A stretch of 6,814 bases of DNA from Atopobium sp. UBA6362 (GTDB taxonomy: Bacteria; Actinomycetota; Coriobacteriia; Coriobacteriales; Atopobiaceae): positions 1-6,814 of the forward strand of contig DJRK01000013.1 in the NCBI GenBank assembly GCA_002440065.1, in the 5' to 3' direction. Numbering within the stretch: position 1 is the stretch's first letter; each line of letters begins with the position of its first letter. The position numbers and the translations under genes are program-made. Of this stretch, positions 1 to 5,543 are shown one piece after another. The notes beneath the pieces are model-generated. The model had not been told where the DNA came from, ran no database searches, and was given only the letters and a program-made list of their open reading frames with translations.

Positions 1-228
1 GGCATGACCGAGAAGGAGGCCAAGAAGCTCGTCAAGCGCATGCAGAAGAGCCGCGAGCTGTTCTACAAGCGCTACTCGGACGGCAAGTGCCTCATGCACG
101 AGAACAAGGACCTCGTCGTGAACCGCGCGCGCTTCGGGCGGCAGGGCTGCGTGGACATCATCGCTGCGGCGTACCGGACCAAGGCGAAGGCGGTCGAGGC
201 CGCGCGCGAGGCGCAGGGGCGGGCGTAG
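1..228 (+). CDS. Small basic hypothetical protein, possibly C-terminal fragment
   Basis: The frame is open from base 1 and ends at TAG 226-228. The first ATG is at 4-6, giving 74 residues, but only three bases precede it, so a ribosome binding site cannot be seen and the gene may start outside the window. The product is rich in Lys, Arg and Ala, with a likely helical N-terminal stretch (KEAKKLVKRMQKSRE) and an Ala-rich C-terminal helix. I see no signal peptide, membrane segment or zinc motif; the Cys residues (in GKCLM and GCVD) are isolated. I do not recognise the family. It is convergent with the serine dehydratase gene, separated by a palindrome-rich spacer. GC-rich third codon positions support it as genuine coding sequence. 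Confidence 0.55.
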   Translation, partial: GMTEKEAKKLVKRMQKSRELFYKRYSDGKCLMHENKDLVVNRARFGRQGCVDIIAAAYRTKAKAVEAAREAQGRA

Positions 229-289
229 GAGGGGCCTGTCGGGCTGTGACCGGTTTTCTTGGCCTGTGATCGCCGCGAGTACGGGCAAC

Positions 290-328
290 CACCCTTTTGC
301 GGCAGGGTGCTAAGAAGCCCAGAAGCCC
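290..328. repeat. Degenerate partial copy of the adjacent palindromic element
   Basis: A short hairpin, CACCCT (290-295) and AGGGTG (304-309) with an 8-nt loop, is followed by CTAAGAAGCCC. This matches the head and right arm of the long hairpin at 363-406, which reads CCACCCT, 8-nt loop, AGGGTG, GCAAGAAGGCC, with the same loop length and only a few mismatches. The left arm is not conserved. A perfect tandem duplication of AGAAGCCC follows (313-320 and 321-328), and then CCCAAACGCG, which resembles inner sequence of the second hairpin of the element. I read it as a decayed or partial second copy. Confidence 0.4.
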
Positions 329-362
329 CAAACGCGCAACTTTAACCTTCTCTTGACCGAAC

Positions 363-406
363 CGGCCTTCTTGCCACCCTGCTGGAGAAGGGTGGCAAGA
401 AGGCCG
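363..406. repeat. Perfect 18-bp hairpin (first stem-loop of the element)
   Basis: Bases 363-380 and 389-406 are perfect reverse complements (arm begins CGGCCTTCTTGCC) around an 8-nt loop, GCTGGAGA. Base 363 can pair either here or in the outer stem of the element. There is no T-tract on either side. Confidence 0.85.
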
Positions 407-410
407 AAAT

Positions 411-479
411 CAGATGCATGCCGTTTACGCGTTTGGAGGCTCGATTCGGGCCCCAAAACACGTAAACGGCATGCATCTG
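411..479. repeat. Perfect 19-bp inverted repeat (second stem-loop of the element)
   Basis: Bases 411-429 (CAGATGCATGCCGTTTACG) and 461-479 are perfect reverse complements. The 31-nt spacer carries further imperfect pairing, with GTTT 431-434 against AAAC 456-459, then GG 435-436 against CC 453-454 after a one-base bulge, so the hairpin is longer than the perfect arms. The arms contain the small palindromes ATGCAT and GCATGC. Confidence 0.85.
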
Positions 480-535
480 TGGTTCGGGGGCGTTTATGGT
501 CGCGTAGGGCGCCGCCGCTGCGCGAAGAAACCCGG

Positions 536-2146
536 TCAGCGCCCGCAGGGGCGCTCGTGGGCGGCACAGGCGGCGCAGGCGCTGGGGGCCGCGGCGAGCC
601 CGCCACGGGCCGTCTCGCGAAGGGAGGCCGGAAGCGCGTGGCCCACCTCGCTCATCACGTGCACGACCTCGTCGAACGGCACCAGGCTCTCCACGCCGGA
701 GAGCGCGAGCTGGGCGCTCGAGAAGGCCGCCGCCACGCCGATGGCGTTCCTTGCCTGGCAGGGCACCTCCACGAGGCCGCCCACCGGGTCGCAGACGAGG
801 CCCAGCAGGTTCGAGATCGCAAGCGAGCTCGCGCAGAGCGCCTGCTCGGGCGTGCCGCCGTAGAGCTGGGCGAGCGCCGCCGCGGCCATCGCCGCCGCGC
901 TGCCGACCTCGGCCTGGCAGCCGCCCTCGGCGCCGGCCACGCAGGCGCCGGTCTGGATGTTCATGCCGATTGCGGCCGCGCAGAAGAGCGCCTCGGCCAC
1001 CTGGTCGTCGGAGGCGCCCAGGTGGTCCGCCGCGGCGAGGACGCAGCCCGGCACGACCCCCGCGGACCCCGCCGTGGGGGCGGCCACGATGACGCCCATG
1101 GCGGCGGAGCGCTCGAGCACCGCCATGGCGCGCGCCACGGCGTCGGTCTGCACCGCGCCCATGAGGCCGGCGGCATAGGCGGCTCCGGCGTCGGCGACCT
1201 TCTTGCCCTCGCCGCCGATGAAGCCGCCGAGCGACTTCGCCGGGTGCGCGAGGGGGACGGTCGTCTCCTCGCGCATGACTTCCATGACGCGCCGCATCGC
1301 GGCCGAGGCGTGCTCGGAGCCCGTGAGCGCCTCCTCGCGCACGCGCATGACCCCGCCGATGCAGAGGCCGCGCTCCTCGCAGGCATCGAGCAGCTGCGCG
1401 CCGTCGTCGAAGAGCTCCTCGGCGGTGACGCCGGGGGCCACGGCCGAGCCCGCCCCGGCGAGCGAGATGAACGTGGCGTAGTCGACGTGCTCGAGCCCGC
1501 GCACCATGGCGAGGACGTCCTCGGCGGGCGCTCCGTCCGTCTCGAAGACGCTGTAGGCCTGACCGCCCTGCTCGGTGCGGTAGGTGCGGCACGTCGCGAT
1601 GTTCACGTGCGCGTAGGCGAGGAGGTTCGCGAGGGCCGCCAGGACGCCGGGGGCGTCGCGGTGCGCGACGAAGAGCGTGGCGTAGCGCCCGGTGACGCTC
1701 ACGCCGACGCCGTTGATGCGGCTCACGCGCACCCGGCCGCCGCCGAGGCTCTCGCCGCGGACCTGCGCCTGGGCACCCGACTCGCTCGTCATCTGGATGT
1801 CCACCGTGTTGGGGTGCATGGTCGCGTCGTCGCCGCCGACCTCGAACTCGTAGTCGAGCCCGGACGCGTGGGCGAGCTCGAAGGCGTCGCGGATCCTCTC
1901 GTCGTCCGTCGCGAGGCCGAGGACGCCCGCCACGAGCGCGCGGTCGGTGCCGTGGCCGCGGTAGGTATGGGCGAAGGAGTTCCACAGCGTGAACCTCACG
2001 CTAGCCACGCGGCCGTCCACGAGCGAGGAGGCGACCTGGGCGCAGCGCAGGGCGCCCGCCGTGTGCGAGGACGAGGGCCCCACCATCACCGGGCCCAACA
2101 CCTCGAAGGCCGAGGTCGTCGCCAGCGTCTGCGGCTTTCCTGCCAT
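536..2146 (-). CDS. sdaA: L-serine ammonia-lyase (iron-sulfur L-serine dehydratase), single chain with ACT domain
   Basis: A 536-aa enzyme converting L-serine to pyruvate and ammonia in the cytoplasm. Domain order is: beta-type N-terminal domain (about 15-150) with the family motif GPSSSHTAGA at 23-32; an ACT domain (about 155-227) likely sensing an amino acid; and the catalytic alpha domain (about 241-520), with KSLGGFIGGEGKK at 304-316 and APTAGSAGVVPG at 356-367. The [4Fe-4S] ligand cysteines are recognisable as C410 (GGCQAEVG), C452 and C463 (CDPVGGLVEVPC). Their 42- and 11-residue spacings match those known for the family (Legionella enzyme, from memory). In many species the beta and alpha parts are separate proteins; here they are fused. 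The C-terminal tail has three extra cysteines (524, 527, 534), where the family often places a tail cysteine near the cluster. The ATG at 2144-2146 is preceded by a strong AAGAAGGAG. The gene is divergent from the transporter operon. Confidence 0.96.
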   Translation of the reverse strand: MAGKPQTLATTSAFEVLGPVMVGPSSSHTAGALRCAQVASSLVDGRVASVRFTLWNSFAHTYRGHGTDRALVAGVLGLATDDERIRDAFELAHASGLDYEFEVGGDDATMHPNTVDIQMTSESGAQAQVRGESLGGGRVRVSRINGVGVSVTGRYATLFVAHRDAPGVLAALANLLAYAHVNIATCRTYRTEQGGQAYSVFETDGAPAEDVLAMVRGLEHVDYATFISLAGAGSAVAPGVTAEELFDDGAQLLDACEERGLCIGGVMRVREEALTGSEHASAAMRRVMEVMREETTVPLAHPAKSLGGFIGGEGKKVADAGAAYAAGLMGAVQTDAVARAMAVLERSAAMGVIVAAPTAGSAGVVPGCVLAAADHLGASDDQVAEALFCAAAIGMNIQTGACVAGAEGGCQAEVGSAAAMAAAALAQLYGGTPEQALCASSLAISNLLGLVCDPVGGLVEVPCQARNAIGVAAAFSSAQLALSGVESLVPFDEVVHVMSEVGHALPASLRETARGGLAAAPSACAACAAHERPCGR

Positions 2147-2382
2147 GGGTCTGCTCCTTCTTGACGGTTTTCCCTGGTACCGGGCCTGTTTGCGGCGCTA
2201 TCGCGCACATGCGGCCGGCAATCGCGGAATCGAAACAAAGTTAACTCTAGCGCACGATGGCGCCGTTCACCGTCTTGCGGGCCGGGCGCCTTGAAGTCTT
2301 TGTGTAGAATCAACATTTGTTTTGTAGGTCTCTGGTGTTTGCCGCGGGCCCTGCCCCGGCACGACAAGAAAGGAGTGGTGTG
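2147..2382. promoter_or_regulatory. Divergent intergenic control region between serine dehydratase and DUF969 operon
   Basis: This 236-nt spacer separates two start codons facing away from each other, so both promoters should lie here. On the plus strand TAGAAT (2305-2310) is a possible -10 box, but no -35 box sits at normal spacing; TTGCGG (2275-2280) is 24 nt away. On the minus strand I find no convincing promoter. Small symmetric sites are present: AGTTAACT near 2239-2246, a near-palindrome CC-T-GGTACC-G-GG at 2173-2184 just upstream of the dehydratase ribosome binding site, and two GGCGCC sites at about 2260 and 2285. Any of these could be an operator, but none is clear. The plus-strand ribosome binding site is AGGAG at 2371-2375, 7 nt before ATG 2383. 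Confidence 0.45.
2154..2162 (-). promoter_or_regulatory. Ribosome binding site of the serine dehydratase gene
   Basis: Read on the minus strand, AAGAAGGAG ends 7 nt before the ATG at 2146. This fixes the N-terminus at MAGKPQ. Confidence 0.85.
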
Positions 2383-3087
2383 ATGGATCCCCTTGAGCTC
2401 CTCAAGCTTCTCGGTATCGTCATCGTCGTCGTCGGCTTTGCCGCCAAGCTCGACTCCATCCTGATCATCATGGTGGCCGCCGTGGTCACCGCCCTCATCG
2501 CGGGCATGGACCCCGTGAAGTTCCTCGAGACGATGGGCGCGAGCTTCGTCTCGAACCGCAGCATGTGCGTCTTCATCATGACGTTCGTGATCACGGGCAC
2601 CCTCGAGCGCAACGGCCTGAAGCAGGCCGCCGCCGCCCTCATGAAGAAGTTCAAGGGCGCGACCGCCGGCATGGTGCTGGCCGCCTACGGCGTCTTCCGC
2701 GTGATCTTCGCCGCGTTCAACGTGGGCTTCGGCGGCGTCGCCGGCTTCGTGCGCCCCGTCATCATGCCGATGGCCCAGGCAGCCGTGGAGGAGGACGGCC
2801 ACGCAATCGCCCCCGAGCAGCTCGAGGACATCAAGGGCATGGCCGCCGGCATGGAGAACGTCACGTGGTTCTTCGGCCAGATGCTCTTCGTGGGCGGCTC
2901 CGGCGCGCTGCTGGTCCAGAACACCCTTGAGCCCCTCGGCTACCACGTCGAGCTGATCGACCTCGCGGCCGTCGCCGTGGCCCCCGCCATCATCGCGACG
3001 ATCGTGGCCATCGTGTACTACCAGGTCCTCGACCGCAAGGACACGAAGAAGTACCACACGTTCGCCGCTGAAGGGGGCGATAAGTAA
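2383..3087 (+). CDS. DUF969-family membrane protein, putative 5-oxoproline transporter subunit
   Basis: A 234-aa inner-membrane protein. Hydrophobic segments lie at about 8-22, 25-41, 60-74, 94-116, 160-178 and 192-213, and the C-terminus is short and charged. Sequence such as VGFAAKLDSILIIM and the glycine-rich FNVGFGGVAGFVRP look like the DUF969 family, which is annotated with its DUF979 partner as a 5-oxoproline (pyroglutamate) transporter on the basis of clustering with pyroglutamyl-peptidase and 5-oxoprolinase genes. The start at 2383 is chosen because AGGAG lies 7 nt upstream; an in-frame ATG at 2317 would add 22 unlikely residues (MFCRSLVFAAG) and has no ribosome binding site. The stop codon overlaps the next start by one base (TAATG), so the two subunits are translationally coupled in near-equal amounts. 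Direction of transport is not shown by sequence. Confidence 0.9.
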   Translation: MDPLELLKLLGIVIVVVGFAAKLDSILIIMVAAVVTALIAGMDPVKFLETMGASFVSNRSMCVFIMTFVITGTLERNGLKQAAAALMKKFKGATAGMVLAAYGVFRVIFAAFNVGFGGVAGFVRPVIMPMAQAAVEEDGHAIAPEQLEDIKGMAAGMENVTWFFGQMLFVGGSGALLVQNTLEPLGYHVELIDLAAVAVAPAIIATIVAIVYYQVLDRKDTKKYHTFAAEGGDK

Positions 3088-4046
3088 TGGACGCCTTCAT
3101 CGCTTTCTTCGCGAGTCCCGACGTGACGCTCTCGAACAAGCTCCTCGAGGTCATGTACATCCTCATCGGCCTCGTCTCGGTCTACACCGGCGTCGCGAAC
3201 GCCAAGGACAAGACGAACGAGAAGCGCGCGGGCTCGGCCATTTTCTGGATCGTCCTGGGCGTGCTGTTCATCTTCGGCAAGTGGATCCCGGCCGCCTGGA
3301 CGGGCGCCCTGCTCTTCGTCATGGTCGTCCCGGCCATCGCCAAGCAGGTCGACCGCGGCAAGGAGGGTGCCCCCAGCGCTGAGGAGATGGAGGGCAACTT
3401 CGAGCACATCGGCATGAAGATCTTCGTCCCCGCCATCTGCATCGGCCTCTTTGCCCTGCTCTTCGCCCTCTTCACGAAGATCAGCTCGCTCGTGGGCATG
3501 ACCTTCGGCGTGCTCGTGGGCGCCGTCCTGCTGCTCGCCTTCAACAAGAAGAACAGCCCCAAGGTCTTCCTCAACGACTGCCGCCGCATGCTCGACGTCG
3601 TGGGCCCGCTCTCGATGCTCCCGACCCTGCTCGCCGGCCTGGGCGCCGTCTTCACCGCCGCCGGCGTGGGCGACGTCATCTCCCAGCTCGTCAGCGGCAT
3701 CATCCCCTCCGGTAACGCCGTGGTGGGCGTCATCGTGTACGCCGTGGGCATGGCCCTGTTCACCATGATCATGGGCAACGCCTTCGCCGCCATCACCGTC
3801 ATGACGGTGGGCATCGGCGCGCCGTTCGTGCTCGCGTTGGGCGCCGACCCCACCATCATCGGCGGCCTCGCCCTGACCTGCGGCTACTGCGGCACGCTCA
3901 TGACGCCTATGGCCGCCAACTTCAACATCGTGCCCGTCGCCATCCTCGATATGAAGGACAACAACGGCGTGATCAAGAAGCAGGTGCCGATCGCGATTAT
4001 CATGCTGGTCGTCCAGATCGTCATCATGATCCTTTTCGGTCTGTAA
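3087..4046 (+). CDS. DUF979-family membrane protein, putative 5-oxoproline transporter subunit
   Basis: A 319-aa polytopic membrane protein with roughly eight to ten hydrophobic segments (about 20-38, 50-66, 70-84, 111-130, 134-152, 172-192, 210-230, 233-252, 255-276, 300-319). Conserved-looking, probably transport-related stretches are MGNAFAAITVMTVGIGAPF (229-247) and LTCGYCGTLMTPMAANFN (263-280), with a Cys-x-x-Cys at 265-268 inside a membrane segment. A charged loop at 85-108 lies between segments. It is the standard partner of DUF969 in the annotated 5-oxoproline transporter, and the order DUF969-DUF979-pcp is a known arrangement. The start overlaps the previous stop, with GAAGGGGG at 3070-3077 as ribosome binding site. 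The last codons run directly into the membrane end (MILFGL), so no cytoplasmic tail exists. Confidence 0.9.
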   Translation: MDAFIAFFASPDVTLSNKLLEVMYILIGLVSVYTGVANAKDKTNEKRAGSAIFWIVLGVLFIFGKWIPAAWTGALLFVMVVPAIAKQVDRGKEGAPSAEEMEGNFEHIGMKIFVPAICIGLFALLFALFTKISSLVGMTFGVLVGAVLLLAFNKKNSPKVFLNDCRRMLDVVGPLSMLPTLLAGLGAVFTAAGVGDVISQLVSGIIPSGNAVVGVIVYAVGMALFTMIMGNAFAAITVMTVGIGAPFVLALGADPTIIGGLALTCGYCGTLMTPMAANFNIVPVAILDMKDNNGVIKKQVPIAIIMLVVQIVIMILFGL

Positions 4047-4075
4047 ACGTCTGGTTGCCGCTCGCGGAGACGTGC

Positions 4076-4093
4076 GCCAAACAGCCGTTTGGC
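4076..4093. repeat. 7-bp inverted repeat, possible operator or weak hairpin
   Basis: GCCAAAC (4076-4082) and GTTTGGC (4087-4093) are perfect reverse complements around AGCC. It overlaps the probable -35 zone of the pcp promoter, which would suit a repressor site. An alternative is a hairpin at the end of the transporter transcript, but no T-run follows. A second short pair, ACGTCT (4047-4052) and AGACGT (4068-4073), lies just before it. Confidence 0.3.
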
Positions 4094-4115
4094 CGCGTGC
4101 GACTGGGGGTAAAAT
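4088..4115 (+). promoter_or_regulatory. Candidate promoter for pcp
   Basis: TAAAAT at 4110-4115 is a good -10 box and stands out as AT-rich in a GC-rich region. The -35 is weak: TTTGGC at 4088-4093 with 16-nt spacing, or TTGGCC one base later. Transcription would start near 4122, giving a leader of about 67 nt that contains the hairpin at 4132-4162. Confidence 0.45.
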
Positions 4116-4131
4116 ACACCCCGAATCATGT

Positions 4132-4173
4132 GGGGCGCCGTTGCCTTGGGTGACGGCGCCCCTCTTTGCTTTT
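4132..4173 (+). terminator. Terminator-like hairpin in the pcp leader (possible attenuator)
   Basis: GGGGCGCCGT (4132-4141) and ACGGCGCCCC (4153-4162) form a perfect 10-bp GC-rich stem with an 11-nt loop. TCTTTGCTTTT (4163-4173) follows, and then immediately the GAAGGGAG ribosome binding site. The form is that of an intrinsic terminator, although its T-run is interrupted. It sits between the transporter genes and pcp and also downstream of the candidate pcp promoter, so it could end part of the transporter transcript and attenuate pcp. Neither role is proven by sequence. Confidence 0.6.
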
Positions 4174-4188
4174 GAAGGGAGCAAACCT

Positions 4189-4839
4189 ATGAAGATCCTG
4201 GTCACCGGCTTCATGCCGTTCGGCGGGGAGACCGTGAACCCCGCCTACGAGGCCGTCCGTCGCCTGCCCGCCCAGATCGCGGGCGCCGATATCGCCACCG
4301 TCGAGATCCCCGTCGTCTACCGCAAGGGCCCCCAGGCCGTCGAGGACGCCATCGACGCCGCCCAGCCCGACATGGTCCTGTGCGTGGGCCAGGCCGGCGG
4401 CCGCGCCGAGATCACGCCGGAGTTCGTGGGTATCAACTACCAGAACTTCCGCATCCCCGACAACGACGGCAACCAGCCCACGCCGGGCAAGCTCGAGGCC
4501 GACGGCCCCGACGCCTACTTCGCTACGCTGCCCGTCCACGCGATGGCCGAGGCCTGCAAGGCCAAGGGCATTCCCGCGAACGTCTCGTACACCGCCGGCA
4601 CCTACTGCTGCAACGAGGTCCTCTATAGCCTGATGTACGCGCTCGACCACCGTCACCCCGGCGTGCGAGGCGGCTTCGTGCACGTCCCGTACCTGGATTC
4701 CCAGGCCGCGAACCTCAAGTCCGGCACGCCGTCCATGAGCCTCGAGCGCATCGTCGAGGGCCTTACCGCCATGGTCGCCGCCATGGTCGAGCACGAGGGC
4801 GAGGACGTTGCGTCCACGTCCGCCGGCTGCGAGCACTAG
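4189..4839 (+). CDS. pcp: Pyroglutamyl-peptidase I (pyrrolidone-carboxylate peptidase)
   Basis: A 216-aa cytoplasmic cysteine peptidase (family C15) that removes N-terminal pyroglutamate from peptides. The length equals the family norm of about 215. The N-terminus MKILVTGFMPFGGETVNPA is typical. The catalytic triad is visible: E78 in ITPEFVGIN, C141 in AGTYCCNEVLY and H165 in GFVHVPYL. The residue after the glutamate is Phe and the later A of the usual signature is Gly, a mild departure from the pattern I recall (E-K/R-x-A). The start is placed at 4189, 7 nt after GAAGGGAG; an in-frame ATG at 4072 would read through the promoter and hairpin. It follows the two transporter genes after 142 nt, and its product pyroglutamate is their presumed cargo. 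The last residues (VASTSAGCEH) are probably disordered. Confidence 0.96.
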   Translation: MKILVTGFMPFGGETVNPAYEAVRRLPAQIAGADIATVEIPVVYRKGPQAVEDAIDAAQPDMVLCVGQAGGRAEITPEFVGINYQNFRIPDNDGNQPTPGKLEADGPDAYFATLPVHAMAEACKAKGIPANVSYTAGTYCCNEVLYSLMYALDHRHPGVRGGFVHVPYLDSQAANLKSGTPSMSLERIVEGLTAMVAAMVEHEGEDVASTSAGCEH

Positions 4840-4847
4840 GCCCCGCC

Positions 4848-5387
4848 GTGTCGAAGCCCGAGGTCAAGGTCGAGCGCCTGCAGCTGCCGCGCGCCTTTGT
4901 GGGCTGCTCGGTCCAGACGTCCGAGAAGGACATGTTCGCCGACGCCCCCAAGCTCGCGAAGCGCCTCGGCGCGGTGAAGGAGAAGGTCCGCGAGCGCAAG
5001 ATGCCCGTCGTCACGGCCGTCATATCGGACGAGCCGGCCGAGGACGGCAGCTACCGGTACTTCACCGGCGACGAGGTCGAGCCGGGCGCAGAGCCTGTCA
5101 GGCGCGCCCTCGCGAGCGCCGAGGGGCTCGAGGCCACGGAGGTGCCTGCGGGCACGCTCGTGGCGCTCGTGCCCGTGCGCGTGGGCACGCAGGCGACGCT
5201 GCCGCTGCGCATCGCGTCCGCCCGCCGGGCCTTCTACGAGGACTGGCTCCCGAAGAGCGGGTACGGGTCCTCCGCCGCGCTCGGCTTTCGCGACGTGGAG
5301 CTCTACCACTACCGCAAACGACGCTTCCGTCGCGCGACCAAGATGGTACTCGAGCTCATGTTCCTGATCGAGTCCGTGGAGGCGTAG
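4848..5387 (+). CDS. GyrI-like small-molecule (effector) binding domain protein
   Basis: A 179-aa soluble protein that looks like a stand-alone GyrI-like / AraC-type effector-binding domain. Typical elements in order are: a charged helix after the first strand (about 30-50), YRYFTGDEVE (70-78 region), the second repeat beginning GLEATEVPAGTLVAL (93-107), FYEDWLPKSGY (129-139), DVELYH (149-154) and a final strand MVLELMFLIE (166-175). There is no DNA-binding helix-turn-helix, so it is not a complete regulator. The family binds small, often hydrophobic ligands or, in SbmC/GyrI, DNA gyrase; the ligand here is unknown. It starts at GTG 4848 only 8 nt after the pcp stop, with at best a weak site (CTAGG), so translation is probably coupled to pcp. 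A strong terminator follows at 5458, making this the last gene of the unit. The family call is from pattern recognition. Confidence 0.72.
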   Translation: MSKPEVKVERLQLPRAFVGCSVQTSEKDMFADAPKLAKRLGAVKEKVRERKMPVVTAVISDEPAEDGSYRYFTGDEVEPGAEPVRRALASAEGLEATEVPAGTLVALVPVRVGTQATLPLRIASARRAFYEDWLPKSGYGSSAALGFRDVELYHYRKRRFRRATKMVLELMFLIESVEA

Positions 5388-5457
5388 GCTACGCTTCCAG
5401 CCTGGACGTACTTCTTCGTGGACGTGGAAGAACGCCGACGGGGACCATATATAAAGA

Positions 5458-5505
5458 AAAACCCGTCCCCTTGGGCTTTGCGGTTCCAAGGGGACGGGTT
5501 TTCTT
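5458..5505. terminator. Bidirectional rho-independent terminator
   Basis: AAAACCCGTCCCCTTGG (5458-5474) and its perfect complement (5486-5502) form a 17-bp stem around an 11-nt loop. TTTTCTT follows on the plus strand. On the minus strand the sequence reads TTTTTCTTTATAT after the stem. It lies between convergent genes, ending the pcp unit on one side and the cupin gene on the other. It is the clearest terminator in the window. Confidence 0.92.
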
Positions 5506-5543
5506 CGTGGCTTGAGGCTGTCGCTCGGCGGTCGTTGCCCAGG

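Larger units (their letters stand above)
357..487. repeat. 131-nt nested palindromic element with two stem-loops (three-way-junction fold)
   Basis: The outer ends are perfect 7-bp inverted repeats, CCGAACC (357-363) and GGTTCGG (481-487). Inside are two long perfect hairpins: arms 364-380 and 389-405, and arms 411-429 and 461-479. Base pairing of all three stems is mutually compatible and predicts a three-way junction with short linkers (406-410 and 480). It lies between two convergent genes. Neither strand has a U-run after the stems, so it is not a standard intrinsic terminator. Size, terminal inverted repeats and location suit a dispersed intergenic repeat (REP/BIME- or MITE-like) or a structured RNA. 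No open frame inside it looks real. A family name cannot be given from sequence alone. Confidence 0.7.

Noticed and set aside
412..478. A peptide-like reading (MHAVY...) within the palindrome on both strands
   Set aside because: The similar start on both strands is a direct result of the inverted repeat, not of a gene; no ribosome binding site is present.
342..1985. A 547-codon open frame on the minus strand, and a 603-codon frame at 353-2164 on the plus strand
   Set aside because: Both overlap the serine dehydratase gene, give Arg/Gly/His-rich low-complexity products typical of shadow frames in GC-rich DNA, and have no family features.
2305..2310. TAGAAT as the -10 box of the transporter operon
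   Set aside because: Not called as a separate promoter because no -35 hexamer lies 16-18 nt upstream; kept only as a remark in the intergenic entry.
2317..2382. Upstream ATG extending the DUF969 protein by 22 residues
   Set aside because: No ribosome binding site at 2317, while AGGAG stands at the right distance from 2383; the extension does not look like a membrane protein N-terminus.
4072..4188. Upstream ATG extending Pcp by 39 residues
   Set aside because: The extension would pass through the promoter and hairpin, and the family N-terminus begins at MKILVTGF with a good ribosome binding site.
5440..5470. Alternative pairing of GGGGAC (5440-5445) with GTCCCC (5465-5470), an antiterminator-like option
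   Set aside because: Only 6 bp compared with the 17-bp terminator stem; it lies after the end of the coding region, with no gene downstream on that strand to control.
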